Part shown: positions 45,525 through 54,819 of the stretch, piece after piece
How positions within the stretch are numbered: position 1 is the first letter of the stretch
How the letters are laid out: each line of letters starts with the position of its first letter
Source: an uncultured Verrucomicrobiales bacterium
Lineage (GTDB): Bacteria; Verrucomicrobiota; Verrucomicrobiia; Verrucomicrobiales; Akkermansiaceae
Direction: 5' to 3'
Length of the DNA stretch: 64,000 nt
Assembly (NCBI GenBank): GCA_937944055.1
Contig: CALDZJ010000035.1
Span: forward strand, 19,374 to 83,373
The notes under the pieces: generated by a model
Told to the model about the DNA's origin: nothing
The model's input: the letters and a program-made list of their open reading frames with translations, nothing else
Database searches by the model: none
Program-made: the position numbers and the translations under genes

Positions 45525-47909
45525 ATGAAATTTACGTCCTTTCTCTTCCTAGCGCTCGCTCTGGCCGCTTCGGCTCAGCGCCCTCCGCTCCCAGGCACGC
45601 CGGGATCGCAGCCAGTTCTCCCCACGCCAGTTCCTACGATCCCTGAGACCGAGCCAGCTCCTCGTCCCGGCAGCTTTATCCCGGGACGTCAGATCGATCC
45701 TAATGCCTTGGTGATCCCCGCTTCTGGGAGCATGAACGAGGCAAATATCACCGCTCTGGCTGCCGCCCAGCTTTACGAGGACCACAGTGGTAAGCGCGTC
45801 ATCATGAGTAATGCCGTCGCCCAATCCGAGGTCTCTTTCACGATGCGTGGGCCTTTGACCAATGCCGAAATTGCCAAGTTCCTAAAGCTCACTCTCCTCG
45901 CTGAGGGCCTCGCCATGATTCCCATTCCGGGCGAGCCGAACATTGTCCGCCTCGTGCCCTCTGGCCCCATCACCTCAGTCTCTGCCATTCCTAAGGATTT
46001 TTATACCAATGAATTTGACCTTCCGGTGGATGATCAGCTCGTCAGCTACCAGATGCTCCTCCGCTACTTGAAGCCTGATGAGGCGCTCCGCATTATGCAG
46101 TCCGCGATTGGTCAGCTCAGTGCCTCTGGAAACATCTCGGCAGTGCCAAATGCCTCCTCTCTCATCATTACCGAGAACTCCTCCCTCATTCGGCAAATGA
46201 TTAAGATCAAGAATGCGATCGATGTCCCTACCGCAGTGGGCGAAAAGTGGGTGGAAGTGACCTACGGCGATGTCGAGGAAATCGCCGAGCGCATGAACGA
46301 GATTTACAATGATCAATCATCCGGTCGCCAAGCCACTCGCACCACCCGGGCCAATGTCCCCCCAAGTCCCGGGGCGGCTCCCGGCGCGGCCACTTCTGGG
46401 GAGGAAATCCCCATTAGAATCATCGGCGTACGCCGGACCAGCCGCATTTTACTGGTTGGCCGTCCTGCCGATCTCGTCGCCGCCGAGGCGATGGTAAGAA
46501 CCTTTGACCAGCCAAGTAGCGGCAAGACCCGTAAAACCTTCCGCCTCCGCTACCTGCGAGTGGGTGACTTTATCCAAATTGCTGAAAATGCGATCTCGGT
46601 CACCTTAGGAGACGGCGCAAGCGGCCCCGGCGGGGCTGGTGCAGCGGGAGGACGCCAGGCAGGCGGCCAAGGCAATAACCGCAATAACCAAAACCGTAAC
46701 CAGAATAACCAGAACACCGGCCAACAGGGCGGAGCGGGTGGAAACCGTGCCACGATTCAGGAGCAAGATATCCCCACGGCGCCAGAGTCCCTCCTCGTAG
46801 GGAACACTCTCCTTGTCGGTGATAATGTGGCCAATACCATCATCGTAAATGGTCCTCCTCATCATATCGAAATCATCCGCGATCTCATCGCTGACCTCGA
46901 CTCCGAGTCCCAGCAGGTGGCCCTCTCAGCCGTGATCGGGAGCTACGGCTTGACCGATGGCTTGAACTTCGGGATCGATCTGGCCCGGGCGATCCGTCAA
47001 TCCGGCAGCAGCTTCGTCGCCGGAGGTGCCGCCGCCTTTGCAAACGGTGTCATTGATCCTGATATCTTGGAAGATCTCGGTGGGATTTTGACCGCAAACG
47101 GGGCCGGGGGATCTGGAGTCTCGATCTATGGTGAGATTAATGATGACTTCGCCTTCTTCGTGAATGCACTGGAGACGGAAACGCGTTTTAAAACCCTAGA
47201 GCGCACGGTTCTAACCACCCGCAACAACCGGGTCGCTACGCTTTCCTCAGGTCAGCGGATCGCGATTCCCTCCAGCACCTTCCAAGGTGGCACTGCGACT
47301 GGGCAAACGACCAACGTGGAATTCCGCGATGTCACGCTAGAGTTACAAATCCAGCCTCTCATTAACTCAGATAACCAAATCACGCTGGAGATATCTCTCG
47401 TGCGAGACTCGATCGGGAATGACCGGACGGTGGGTGAATTATTGGTGCCAGATATTAATACCGAGCAGCTCACCACCTCGGTCACGGTGCAAGATGGTTC
47501 GGCGGTCATCCTCGGAGGCATCATCACGACCACTGATCGGAACACCCGTAATGGGATCCCTATCCTAAGTAGCATCCCGGGGATCGGGAAACTCTTTGGT
47601 CGCACGGTGGAGAGTGAGATTCAGTCAGAACTCGTCATCATGATTCAGCCACGTATCATCAAGACTCAAGCTCAGCTCAATGGCTTCCGCCATGACTACG
47701 AGCAAACCTCGCGCCACACCGGTGAGGTTACGGACTCCTTCCCTCAGAATAGCGGAGTCCTGCCAGCGCAGGGAACGCTGCGCCAATATGAGCCGGAGCC
47801 AGCCCCCCAGCCACCGGCCAGAGCGCGCCGCGCCACTGAGCGGGTTGATGATCGCGGCCAGACTCGCAAGTCAAAGATCCGCCGCCGCTCGGGCCGCCCC
47901 GGTCGCTAG
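45525..47909 (+). CDS. gspD: T2SS outer-membrane secretin GspD
   Basis: 794 residues with signal peptide MKFTSFLFLALALAASAQ. N0/N1-type domains (about 60-260) include SFTMRGPLTNAEIAKFLKLT and DEALRIMQSAIGQL. Gly/Asn/Gln-rich loops interrupt the N-domains, notably about residues 360-405. The secretin domain (about 450-745) contains LSAVIGSYGLTDGLNFGIDL, VEFRDVTLELQIQPLINSDN and the signature VTVQDGSAVILGGIITTTDR, then PILSSIPGIGKLFG and SELVIMIQPRII. A basic C-terminal tail (RARRATERVDDRGQTRKSKI) follows. It forms the outer-membrane channel. It is the last gene of the cluster. Confidence 0.95.
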   Translation: MKFTSFLFLALALAASAQRPPLPGTPGSQPVLPTPVPTIPETEPAPRPGSFIPGRQIDPNALVIPASGSMNEANITALAAAQLYEDHSGKRVIMSNAVAQSEVSFTMRGPLTNAEIAKFLKLTLLAEGLAMIPIPGEPNIVRLVPSGPITSVSAIPKDFYTNEFDLPVDDQLVSYQMLLRYLKPDEALRIMQSAIGQLSASGNISAVPNASSLIITENSSLIRQMIKIKNAIDVPTAVGEKWVEVTYGDVEEIAERMNEIYNDQSSGRQATRTTRANVPPSPGAAPGAATSGEEIPIRIIGVRRTSRILLVGRPADLVAAEAMVRTFDQPSSGKTRKTFRLRYLRVGDFIQIAENAISVTLGDGASGPGGAGAAGGRQAGGQGNNRNNQNRNQNNQNTGQQGGAGGNRATIQEQDIPTAPESLLVGNTLLVGDNVANTIIVNGPPHHIEIIRDLIADLDSESQQVALSAVIGSYGLTDGLNFGIDLARAIRQSGSSFVAGGAAAFANGVIDPDILEDLGGILTANGAGGSGVSIYGEINDDFAFFVNALETETRFKTLERTVLTTRNNRVATLSSGQRIAIPSSTFQGGTATGQTTNVEFRDVTLELQIQPLINSDNQITLEISLVRDSIGNDRTVGELLVPDINTEQLTTSVTVQDGSAVILGGIITTTDRNTRNGIPILSSIPGIGKLFGRTVESEIQSELVIMIQPRIIKTQAQLNGFRHDYEQTSRHTGEVTDSFPQNSGVLPAQGTLRQYEPEPAPQPPARARRATERVDDRGQTRKSKIRRRSGRPGR

Positions 47910-47982
47910 TATCTTAGTCAACTCCTGCTGAAGTCTCGCTTTCTCGCTTTTGTAAATGGGCAAGACATGCCATCATTAGATC

Positions 47983-48738
47983 GTGAAAGCGTCACCCTGC
48001 CTTGCTTTAGTAGCCCTGAGTTCCTTCGTGGTTTCTACGATTTCGTCCCTCGCGGACGAGGCTCCTTTGTTAAAACTTACCAAGGGAGACTCTTGGGAAT
48101 ATCAAGTGACGGTCGAGGCACCGCACGGAGCGAGAATGCCAGATGGCGATGACATCACGATTAAGAAGAGCGCGGATGGCGTGCGCGCCTCATTTAAGAA
48201 GACGCGCATCTATGCTGGTAAGACGAAGCCTAAGGCGGATTCACCAGCGCTCGATACCTTCCAAATGGTCCGCTCCGGCATGATCGTGGAATTTGAATTT
48301 AGCGATTTTCAAAAAGATGCGATCTACGCTCTCGGCTCCAAGGATACCACGAGTAAAGACAGCCAAGTGGTCCTCCTAAATCAGCCGCTTCTCGTTTACT
48401 CCGCAGCCAATAGTGCGGGCGATCAATGGGAGATTAAGTCAGGCGATGGGGTGAATTCTCCGCTCTTCACGCGGAAGTTCCGCATCTTTGGTGAGGAGGA
48501 AGTGGTGGTCCCAGCTGGAAAGTTTAAGGCAGTAAGGATCGTCATGACCGGCGACTCTGGGCCGACTGAGATCAAGCGCACCGTCTGGTTCGCAAAGGGG
48601 GTAGGCTTCGTGAAAGAGGAGAAGACGTATTACTCGGAGAGTAAGCGCCTGATCCATCAGACCATGAGCCTGACGAAGCACACAAAACTTCTCAATTTCC
48701 CTCAAAAAGCGGCTCCCGCGAAGGCGAAGGCGAAGTAA
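47983..48738 (+). CDS. Exported DUF3108-like protein
   Basis: 251 residues, GTG start with signal peptide ending ISSLADE. A beta-barrel-like body contains LLKLTKGDSWEYQVTVEAPH, VVVPAGKFKAVRI and TVWFAKGVGFVKEEKTYYS, the closing pattern typical of DUF3108 and related periplasmic proteins. The tail is AAPAKAKAK. Function unknown; transcribed after the secretin with a 73-bp gap. Confidence 0.65.
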   Translation: MKASPCLALVALSSFVVSTISSLADEAPLLKLTKGDSWEYQVTVEAPHGARMPDGDDITIKKSADGVRASFKKTRIYAGKTKPKADSPALDTFQMVRSGMIVEFEFSDFQKDAIYALGSKDTTSKDSQVVLLNQPLLVYSAANSAGDQWEIKSGDGVNSPLFTRKFRIFGEEEVVVPAGKFKAVRIVMTGDSGPTEIKRTVWFAKGVGFVKEEKTYYSESKRLIHQTMSLTKHTKLLNFPQKAAPAKAKAK

Positions 48739-48763
48739 GCTCTGCGGCCCGCTGGCTCACTCA

Positions 48764-48830
48764 GGCTGCGCTCCCAGCTCGGGCTGCGCTCCCGGCTCTC
48801 ATGCTGCGCTCCCTTGCTCGGGAGGGGGCC
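48764..48830. repeat. Degenerate GCTGCGCTCCC repeats between convergent genes
   Basis: Three copies of GCTGCGCTCCC (starting about 48765, 48783 and 48803) are each followed by a GCTC-containing stretch, and CTCCC...GGGAG near the end can form a hairpin. It sits between convergent genes and may act as a bidirectional terminator. Confidence 0.5.
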
Positions 48831-48842
48831 CTTAAGTTCAAG

Positions 48843-49730
48843 TCAGCCGCGTGGGTGGAAGTTCTTATGGACAGCCTTGAGCCGCTTCTGATCAACGTGC
48901 GTGTAAATCTGGGTGGTGGCAATATCGGCATGGCCTAGCAGTTCTTGAATCACCCGGAGGTCTGCTCCGTTTTCTAAAAGATGCGTCGCGAAGGAGTGGC
49001 GCAGAAGATGCGGATAGATGTTCTGGTCAAGGCCCGCCTGCTTGGCCCGTTCTTTGACGATTTGGCGGACCCGGTCAGGCGAAAGGGGGCCTCCTCGGAT
49101 CGATAAAAAGAGATGAGAAGAGCTCTTTTTGCTCAGCAAGCTGGGGCGTTCCTTTGCGAGGTAATGATTCACTGCGATGAGGGCTTTTTCACCCACCGGG
49201 ACGAGGCGCGTCTTGTTCCCTTTACCGGTGATGCGGAGGAAGCGGTCTTCAAGATCCAGATACTCTAAGCGGGCCCCGCAGAGCTCCGAGAGGCGGAGGC
49301 CCGAGGCATAGAAAAGTTCAAGTAAGGCCAAGTCCCGCCGCCCGAGTTTTTTCTCGGGATCGATCGATGTGAGGAGCTGCTCCACCGCTTGTTCATTCAG
49401 GGTCTCAGGGAGCTTGGCCGCAGTCTTGGGCGCGAGGAGAGGCTCGGCCGGATCAATCTCGATGAGCTGCCGCTTCTGCAAAAAACGGAAGAAAATTTTC
49501 AGGTGGACTAAGGCGATGCGGAGCGAGGAGGCATCCAGCTCGCTTTTGCGCAGCACGCTTAAGAAGGAGGAAAGATCATCTGTGCCGAGGTCCCGCCATT
49601 CGCGATGTTTCTTGCTCTCGCACCAGGGCAGGAGTTTATCGAGCGTCTGTCTGACGGAGAGTTGATAAGCGGTCGAGAGCCCTCGCTCGGTCGCGAGGTA
49701 GAGGATGAAGTGATCGACCTGTGATTCCAT
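48843..49730 (-). CDS. Xer-type tyrosine recombinase (XerC/XerD-like)
   Basis: 295 residues from ATG 49730 (MESQVDHFILYLATERGLS), just after the stop of the upstream ABC gene; the longer ORF start at 49832 lies inside that gene. The N-terminal SAM-like domain is complete. Catalytic elements: YASGLRLSELCGARL (Arg), ITGKGNKTRLVPVG (Lys), YPHLLRHSFATHLLENGADL (His-x-x-Arg), then LLGHADIATTQIYTHV with the nucleophilic Tyr. Size matches chromosome-dimer-resolving XerC/D. The setting is chromosomal rather than an island, supporting a housekeeping role at dif. Confidence 0.88.
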   Translation of the reverse strand: MESQVDHFILYLATERGLSTAYQLSVRQTLDKLLPWCESKKHREWRDLGTDDLSSFLSVLRKSELDASSLRIALVHLKIFFRFLQKRQLIEIDPAEPLLAPKTAAKLPETLNEQAVEQLLTSIDPEKKLGRRDLALLELFYASGLRLSELCGARLEYLDLEDRFLRITGKGNKTRLVPVGEKALIAVNHYLAKERPSLLSKKSSSHLFLSIRGGPLSPDRVRQIVKERAKQAGLDQNIYPHLLRHSFATHLLENGADLRVIQELLGHADIATTQIYTHVDQKRLKAVHKNFHPRG

Positions 49731-49737
49731 ATCCGGA

Positions 49738-50715
49738 TCAGGAGGCGAGGCAGCCGGGGCAATTTTGCACAAAGTGGCCTGGTGAGATTTCGCTAAGCTG
49801 TGGAGCCTCATCAGTGAGACAGAGTGAGGCATCTCCTAGGGTATTGCGGGCATGGAAGGAGCAAGCGGAGGGAGGTGCCGTGAGGTTCGGCGGGAGGCCG
49901 GGAATGGTGTAAAGAGTCTCCCCTTTATCGTGCATGGCAGGGATGCTTTTGAGCAGGGCGCGGGTGTAGGCATGGCGCGGTGCGCTGAAGAGCTTGTTCG
50001 CGTCGGTGGCCTCTACCACGCGGCCGGCGTACATCACGTTGACCTTATCGCAGACTTGGGAGACCACGCCGAGATCGTGGGTGACTAAGATGACGGCGGT
50101 GCCGAGCTTCTCTTGGCGATCTTTGATGAGATCTAGGACCTGCTTTTGCACGGTCACATCGAGCGCCGTGGTGGGTTCATCTGCGATGAGAATATCAGGC
50201 CGCGTGATTAGAGCCATCGCGATCATGACGCGCTGGCGCATCCCTCCCGAAAATTCGTGAGGATAGGACTGAATGCGTTTTTCTGCATCCGGAATGCCCA
50301 CTTCCTCTAGCGCCTCGATGGCCCGTTTCATGGCTGCGGGGCCCTTGAGACCTTCATGCAGTTCCAGCGGCTCAGTGAGCTGGGCGGAGATACGCATGGA
50401 GGGATTTAGCGAAGTCATGGGATCTTGGAAGATCATCGAGATTTTTTTCCCTCGGATGCTCCGCAATTTTTTTTCATCGGCTTTGAGCAGATCGGTCCCT
50501 TCATACATTGCGGTGCCAGCGTGGATTTTTCCTGGAGGCTGGGGGATGAGGCCTAAGAGGGAGTAGCAGGTGACGGATTTTCCAGAGCCGGATTCACCGA
50601 CGATGCCGAGGGTTTCTCCCTGTTCGAGCGAGAAGGAGACATCATCCACCGCGTGAACGATGCCGTTACGAGTGTGGAAGCGGGTGGTGAGATTTTTAAC
50701 GTCGAGAATGGCCAT
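49738..50715 (-). CDS. Oligopeptide/dipeptide ABC transporter ATP-binding protein (OppD/DppD type)
   Basis: 325 residues. Walker A GIVGESGSGKS, Q-loop MIFQDPMTSLNP, signature SGGMRQRVMIAMAL, Walker B ILIADEPTTALD and the switch His in LVTHDLG are present. The C-terminal extension with GLPPNL.APPSACSFHARN and a cluster of Cys residues is typical of OppD/DppD and may bind an Fe-S cluster. Membrane and binding-protein genes and an OppF partner are not adjacent, so it is an orphan here. It is followed 8 bp later by the Xer recombinase gene. Confidence 0.9.
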   Translation of the reverse strand: MAILDVKNLTTRFHTRNGIVHAVDDVSFSLEQGETLGIVGESGSGKSVTCYSLLGLIPQPPGKIHAGTAMYEGTDLLKADEKKLRSIRGKKISMIFQDPMTSLNPSMRISAQLTEPLELHEGLKGPAAMKRAIEALEEVGIPDAEKRIQSYPHEFSGGMRQRVMIAMALITRPDILIADEPTTALDVTVQKQVLDLIKDRQEKLGTAVILVTHDLGVVSQVCDKVNVMYAGRVVEATDANKLFSAPRHAYTRALLKSIPAMHDKGETLYTIPGLPPNLTAPPSACSFHARNTLGDASLCLTDEAPQLSEISPGHFVQNCPGCLAS

Positions 50716-50895
50716 GAGCTGAGGTGAGTTTGCGGAAAGGAGGCCTAATCAAAAGCAAAAAGTCAGGATGAAGAGTAAAGATCTTGCCCGCGATTGCGCA
50801 GGGTTCTGGAGGGGAGGCTTTTCTAAGATTTCGCCCTGGAGATGACTGCGGGTTTCGTGGCTTGAATTGTCACGCGGAATCTTTATGAAAGAGAG

Positions 50896-51501
50896 GTGAA
50901 ATTTCTTCTCCTTCCTCTGATGTTGGCTTCGGGACTGGTCTCGTGTTCTTCGTCATCTGATGAGAGCGGACTGACGCCGGAGCCAAGCGGAGCGCGGCAG
51001 GTCAAAATCGGGGAGGATGGGCGAAATAATCCTTATGCTTTTAAGCAAGAGGACATTGAGCGAGGTGATGATGGATCCATTACGGGAGGAAAGCGCAGCC
51101 AGTTCAGCACTGCGACGGAGTCTGCCTACGCGCAGGCAAATCGCGATGTCCCATCTCATTTTAAGACGGCCTATCAACGGGCGGCATGGTCTGGTGGCAA
51201 GAATTACCGGACTGGGTCCTATGAGACGTCTCAGTCGAGAAAAGCGGGCAAAAAATCTTGGTTCGGTGGGCGAAAATCGAAGGAAGCTCAAAAAGTGGCG
51301 GGGGCTTCAGGGCAGGATTTCTCGACCGGATCTTATCGGACGGGTTCCGCTCGTGAATCTGGCCGCGCGTTGCCTAAAAAGGGGAGTTCATATGCGGAAA
51401 GCCGTTCTGGAAATGGCTGGGCGCGCAAGCCTGTGATCCTGAGCGAGGGGGAATACCGCAGTCTGAGTTTAGGTCAGGCGAAGAGCCTTTTAGGACGCTA
51501 G
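50896..51501 (+). CDS. Putative lipoprotein with SYRTGS-type repeats
   Basis: 201 residues, GTG start preceded by GAGAG. A lipobox (ASGLVSC, acylated Cys17) follows a short hydrophobic h-region. The rest is low complexity and strongly basic/Ser/Gly-rich with repeated TGSYET, TGSYRTGSARESG and KKSWFGGRKSKE patterns. No domain recognised. Likely an outer-membrane lipoprotein. Its stop codon lies inside a 20-bp tandem repeat. Confidence 0.6.
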   Translation: MKFLLLPLMLASGLVSCSSSSDESGLTPEPSGARQVKIGEDGRNNPYAFKQEDIERGDDGSITGGKRSQFSTATESAYAQANRDVPSHFKTAYQRAAWSGGKNYRTGSYETSQSRKAGKKSWFGGRKSKEAQKVAGASGQDFSTGSYRTGSARESGRALPKKGSSYAESRSGNGWARKPVILSEGEYRSLSLGQAKSLLGR

Positions 51502-51550
51502 GTGCAAGGGAAGGACGCTAGGTAGAAGGGAAGGACGCTAGGTGGGCTGA
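51492..51550. repeat. Three 20-bp tandem repeats overlapping a stop codon
   Basis: Units start AGGACGCTAGGT at 51492, 51512 and 51532; the second differs from the first at one base and the third diverges after GCTAGG. The TAG stop of the lipoprotein gene (51499-51501) is in unit one, and each further unit also carries GCTAG. Confidence 0.9.
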
Positions 51551-51558
51551 GGGCTTTC

Positions 51559-53871
51559 TCATTCTGCTGAATTTTGAGAGGGATTTTGAGCGGCTTGGCC
51601 CTTGCCGATCGCGCGCAGTCTCTCTTGCCAGATTTTTTGGTGGGTCTGATCTGGGGCGCTTTGCTGGCGGGCCTTTAGGTAGTTGCTGAGGTTTTCCAGC
51701 GTCGCTGGAATGCGGGTGGCGGGTTGTGTTCCTACTGCGATTTCCCCGCAAAGGAGGACTTGATAAAGGCGGGCGGCTTCATCGGCTTTTTGCTGTGCGA
51801 GGAGTGATTTGGCAAGAATGCTGAGGCAGCGAATGGCGGCAGCATCGCGGAGATCGGCCAGCTCGGCGGCGAGCCTGAGGCTTTCTCTTTTCTCGGTGAG
51901 AGCCGCCAGATTTAGGGTGAGCCTTGCTTCTCCAAGCGTGAGATGGTGGATTGTTTTTTCATCCACGGGGCCGCCGTTTTGCCGAGAATGCCAGTGGAGG
52001 CTGGGATTGATGGGGTCGATCAAGAGGCCACTCTCTAAGGCGGCCTGGCGTGTCTCGGCTGGCCATGAGTCATCTTGGATGATGCGGAGGAGATCACGGA
52101 CGGAGAGTTGATACCAGGCGGCTTTTTGCACGATTTCTAAGGACTCTGGGAGCTTGAGAAAGAGGATGTTTTGGTAAAGCGGATCGTTCGGGAGGAGGAG
52201 GTTGTTTTTGGGGAATTTTCTGAGCTCAATTTGCTGGGTCAAAATTTCACGGGCTCTTGTGCGGTCGCCATTTAGGAAGGTCTCGATTTTCTGAAAGAGG
52301 GAGAGGGGGGTGAGGGAGTCATCTTCCGCGAGGAAGTGCTCATACCAGAAAACCGAGACGGGAGCAGGAAAGGGGAGGAAGGAGGCGATGGCTGGAGCGC
52401 GTTGGTAGGCGAGCTCTGACTTTAAACCGGGGGCGAGAGGGAGGAGCTCGTCTCGTGGGAAAAGTTGCATGCCGAGTGAGATCACTTTCTTACGATCGAG
52501 CTCACGGAGGGAGTCCCTGCCAAGCAGGGGTTGGAAGGTTTTTTTAGCCTCTTTTTCTTGGCCGGCCTCGAGCTGAAGGGATGCGAGGATGAGGCGTGTT
52601 TTTAGCTGGGTCCGCTCGTCAAAGTTCGCGCAGCTTTCCTCGGCGAGGCGCAGGGCCTCTGCGCGCTTTCCGCAACGCCAGAGAAGATTCACGGCGGAGG
52701 CGTTTTGCCCATTTAGGAAGAGGGTTTCGGCGGCTTCGAGGGGTCTGCTGAGGAGGGTGAGAGTGCGGGCGAGATCAGTCCAGTCTAGGAGGGTCTCAGC
52801 GGAGAGGGCCTCGATATCTGCTTCATGTGCGCGCTCGCCAAAGGCGGTGTGCAGGGCTCGGAGGGCGGGTGCATTCGGGAGTGGCTCGCTGCGGCCGTTG
52901 TGACTGGGCAAGGTGAGTGTGCCGCTCATTAAGTGATTCTCGTACTTGAAGTAGCTCTGATCTTGGAGAGAGGCGCTGAGGGCTAAGATCCGCTGGGGCT
53001 CTTTGTTAAGGCGGGCTTGATAGAGCTGGAGTTCCTGCTGCCATGGTCCCTCGTAAGGGGGGCAGGGGAATTTTGCAGAGGCTTCGAGAAAAGCCATGGC
53101 ACGGGCAGGCTCGCGGGTTTTTGCGTGGGGGAGGTTTTCGCTTAAGATCTGCATCGCTAGGGGGATTTGTTTTTCCACGATGGCAAGGCGCGCTAGGGTT
53201 TCGAGCGTTTCTGGATCAATCTTAGGAGTGAGTTTTTTAAGCTGAGGGTAGATTTGTCCGATTGCTGAGTTTCCGAGCAGGGCAATGAGCTGCCGTTTCA
53301 TCGGGAAGTTTTGTCGACTCAGTTCGGCAATGAGGGAGGCCCGGCAAGGGGGCGAGAGCTGGCTGCTGAAGGCGGTTTGCCAATCGCGACGCTGCTCTAA
53401 AAGATTCTCGATGATTAATTTAGCGAGGCTTTGAAGTGGCTGGCCTTGCTCGTTCTCACGGCTGGACCATAGGTCGAAGAATGGGAGCGCGATGGACATC
53501 CCCTGAGGATGTTCTAAGGTCCTGCTAAGGTGCTGGTGCCGGGTCTCAGGTGAGGCGTGTTCTAGCTGCTCGGCGAAGGTGAGGAGTTCCGGCGGGGAGT
53601 CCGGCATGAGCCCCATGCGAAAGCGGCGGAGGATGTGGCTTGCCCGAGTGGAAATCTCGGGGTCTTGATCTTGGGATAGTTTTTCAAGGAGGGTGAGGGC
53701 GTTTTTTCCGCCTTTCCAAATCTCCAAGGTGGCGGCGTCCCTCTCTTGGGCATTGCGAGATCCGAGAAGGGCGCGGGCTTCTTCAAGGCTGGGTAGGGGA
53801 GCGGCTAGGCTGGGTGAGACTGCCGCTGGGAAGTTAAGAAGCAGGAGTAAGAGGAGATGAGAGCGCTTCAT
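51559..53871 (-). CDS. Large exported helical-repeat (HEAT/TPR-like) protein
   Basis: 770 residues with signal peptide MKRSHLLLLLLLNFPAAVSPSLAA. Helical hairpins occur throughout, e.g. EEARALLGSRNAQERDAATL, NALTLLEKLSQDQDPEISTR, AETLLDWTDLARTLTLLSRP and RCLSILAKSLLAQQKADEAA, giving an alpha-solenoid. It lacks catalytic motifs. Such periplasmic repeat proteins are frequent in Verrucomicrobiota. It is a single gene convergent with the lipoprotein gene. Confidence 0.65.
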   Translation of the reverse strand: MKRSHLLLLLLLNFPAAVSPSLAAPLPSLEEARALLGSRNAQERDAATLEIWKGGKNALTLLEKLSQDQDPEISTRASHILRRFRMGLMPDSPPELLTFAEQLEHASPETRHQHLSRTLEHPQGMSIALPFFDLWSSRENEQGQPLQSLAKLIIENLLEQRRDWQTAFSSQLSPPCRASLIAELSRQNFPMKRQLIALLGNSAIGQIYPQLKKLTPKIDPETLETLARLAIVEKQIPLAMQILSENLPHAKTREPARAMAFLEASAKFPCPPYEGPWQQELQLYQARLNKEPQRILALSASLQDQSYFKYENHLMSGTLTLPSHNGRSEPLPNAPALRALHTAFGERAHEADIEALSAETLLDWTDLARTLTLLSRPLEAAETLFLNGQNASAVNLLWRCGKRAEALRLAEESCANFDERTQLKTRLILASLQLEAGQEKEAKKTFQPLLGRDSLRELDRKKVISLGMQLFPRDELLPLAPGLKSELAYQRAPAIASFLPFPAPVSVFWYEHFLAEDDSLTPLSLFQKIETFLNGDRTRAREILTQQIELRKFPKNNLLLPNDPLYQNILFLKLPESLEIVQKAAWYQLSVRDLLRIIQDDSWPAETRQAALESGLLIDPINPSLHWHSRQNGGPVDEKTIHHLTLGEARLTLNLAALTEKRESLRLAAELADLRDAAAIRCLSILAKSLLAQQKADEAARLYQVLLCGEIAVGTQPATRIPATLENLSNYLKARQQSAPDQTHQKIWQERLRAIGKGQAAQNPSQNSAE

Positions 53872-53956
53872 GAGTGGGGGAAACGTAAACCCAGAAGATC
53901 TTCTTAGCGATAAGAGACTGCTGGCCCTCTGCAGTGGAAGATATTAAGCTGATCCC

Positions 53957-54781
53957 GTGGAAGAGAAAGAACCTGAAACTCTGAAGGAGCGACTTTGGCG
54001 GATCGTTTTTGAAGCTGAGACTCCGATCGGTAAGGCCTTTGATGTGATTTTGCTCTGGGCCATCGTCCTCAGTGTGATTGCGGTGTGTTTAGAGAGTGTT
54101 GACTCGATCCGCGAATCGCACGGGGTGATGTTGAAGTCTGCGGAGTGGTTTTTCACGGTTCTTTTCACGATTGAGTATCTGATGCGGATTCTCTTGGTCC
54201 GCCGTCCGATGCGCTACGTCAGGAGCTTTTATGGCATTGTCGATCTGCTTTCTTGCTTGCCGACGTATTTGGCCCTCGTCTTCGCTGGAGCTCACTCTCT
54301 GATGGTGATCCGGATCTTGCGTCTCTTACGGATGTTCCGTGTGCTCAAGATGGTAGGGCATGTGAGGGGAGGGGAGACTTTGATGCGGGGATTGCTCGAA
54401 AGCCGAGCAAAGATTTTCGTGTTCTTTTTTGCGGTGTTTTTGTTTTCGGTGCTGGCGGGGACTTTGATGTATCTGGTGGAGTCCGGCGAGGAGGGGACCC
54501 ATTTCACGAACATTCCAATTAGCATCTACTATGCGATCGTCTCGATCACTACGGTGGGCTACGGGGATATGGTGGCGATTACGACGGTGGGAAAAATGCT
54601 CACCGCGATTTACGTGCTCACCGGATATGCCATCATCGCGGTGCCGACGGGAATCGTGACGTCAGAGCTCTTGAAGAAGCATTTGGGAGATCCTAGTTCT
54701 GACGCCTGCCCGGGCTGCGGAGTGCATGGGCACTTGATGGATGCGAGATTTTGCCGGAAGTGTGGCGAGAAATTGGATTAG
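53957..54781 (+). CDS. Voltage-gated-type potassium channel with C-terminal zinc ribbon
   Basis: 274 residues, GTG start. Six TM segments: S1 about 30-46, S2 about 64-80, S3 about 93-109, an S4 with regularly spaced Arg (RILRLLRMFRVLK, 119-131), S5 about 153-173, the pore with filter TVGYGD (199-204), and S6 about 215-233 (AIYVLTGYAIIAVPTGIV). The C-terminus ends in a small zinc ribbon (C251, C254, C266, C269), unusual for Kv channels but known in some bacterial ones. It conducts K+ across the inner membrane. Confidence 0.92.
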   Translation: MEEKEPETLKERLWRIVFEAETPIGKAFDVILLWAIVLSVIAVCLESVDSIRESHGVMLKSAEWFFTVLFTIEYLMRILLVRRPMRYVRSFYGIVDLLSCLPTYLALVFAGAHSLMVIRILRLLRMFRVLKMVGHVRGGETLMRGLLESRAKIFVFFFAVFLFSVLAGTLMYLVESGEEGTHFTNIPISIYYAIVSITTVGYGDMVAITTVGKMLTAIYVLTGYAIIAVPTGIVTSELLKKHLGDPSSDACPGCGVHGHLMDARFCRKCGEKLD

Positions 54782-54819
54782 GACGTTGCGTGATCGCGAT
54801 CCCGGCGTGAGGATCGGGC

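Noticed and set aside
48764..48830. Possible CRISPR array
   Set aside because: Only three short degenerate copies with non-unique spacers and no cas genes anywhere in the window.
48843..49730. Xer recombinase as integrase of a mobile element
   Set aside because: It has standard XerC/D size and motifs and chromosomal neighbours, with no attachment site or cargo nearby.
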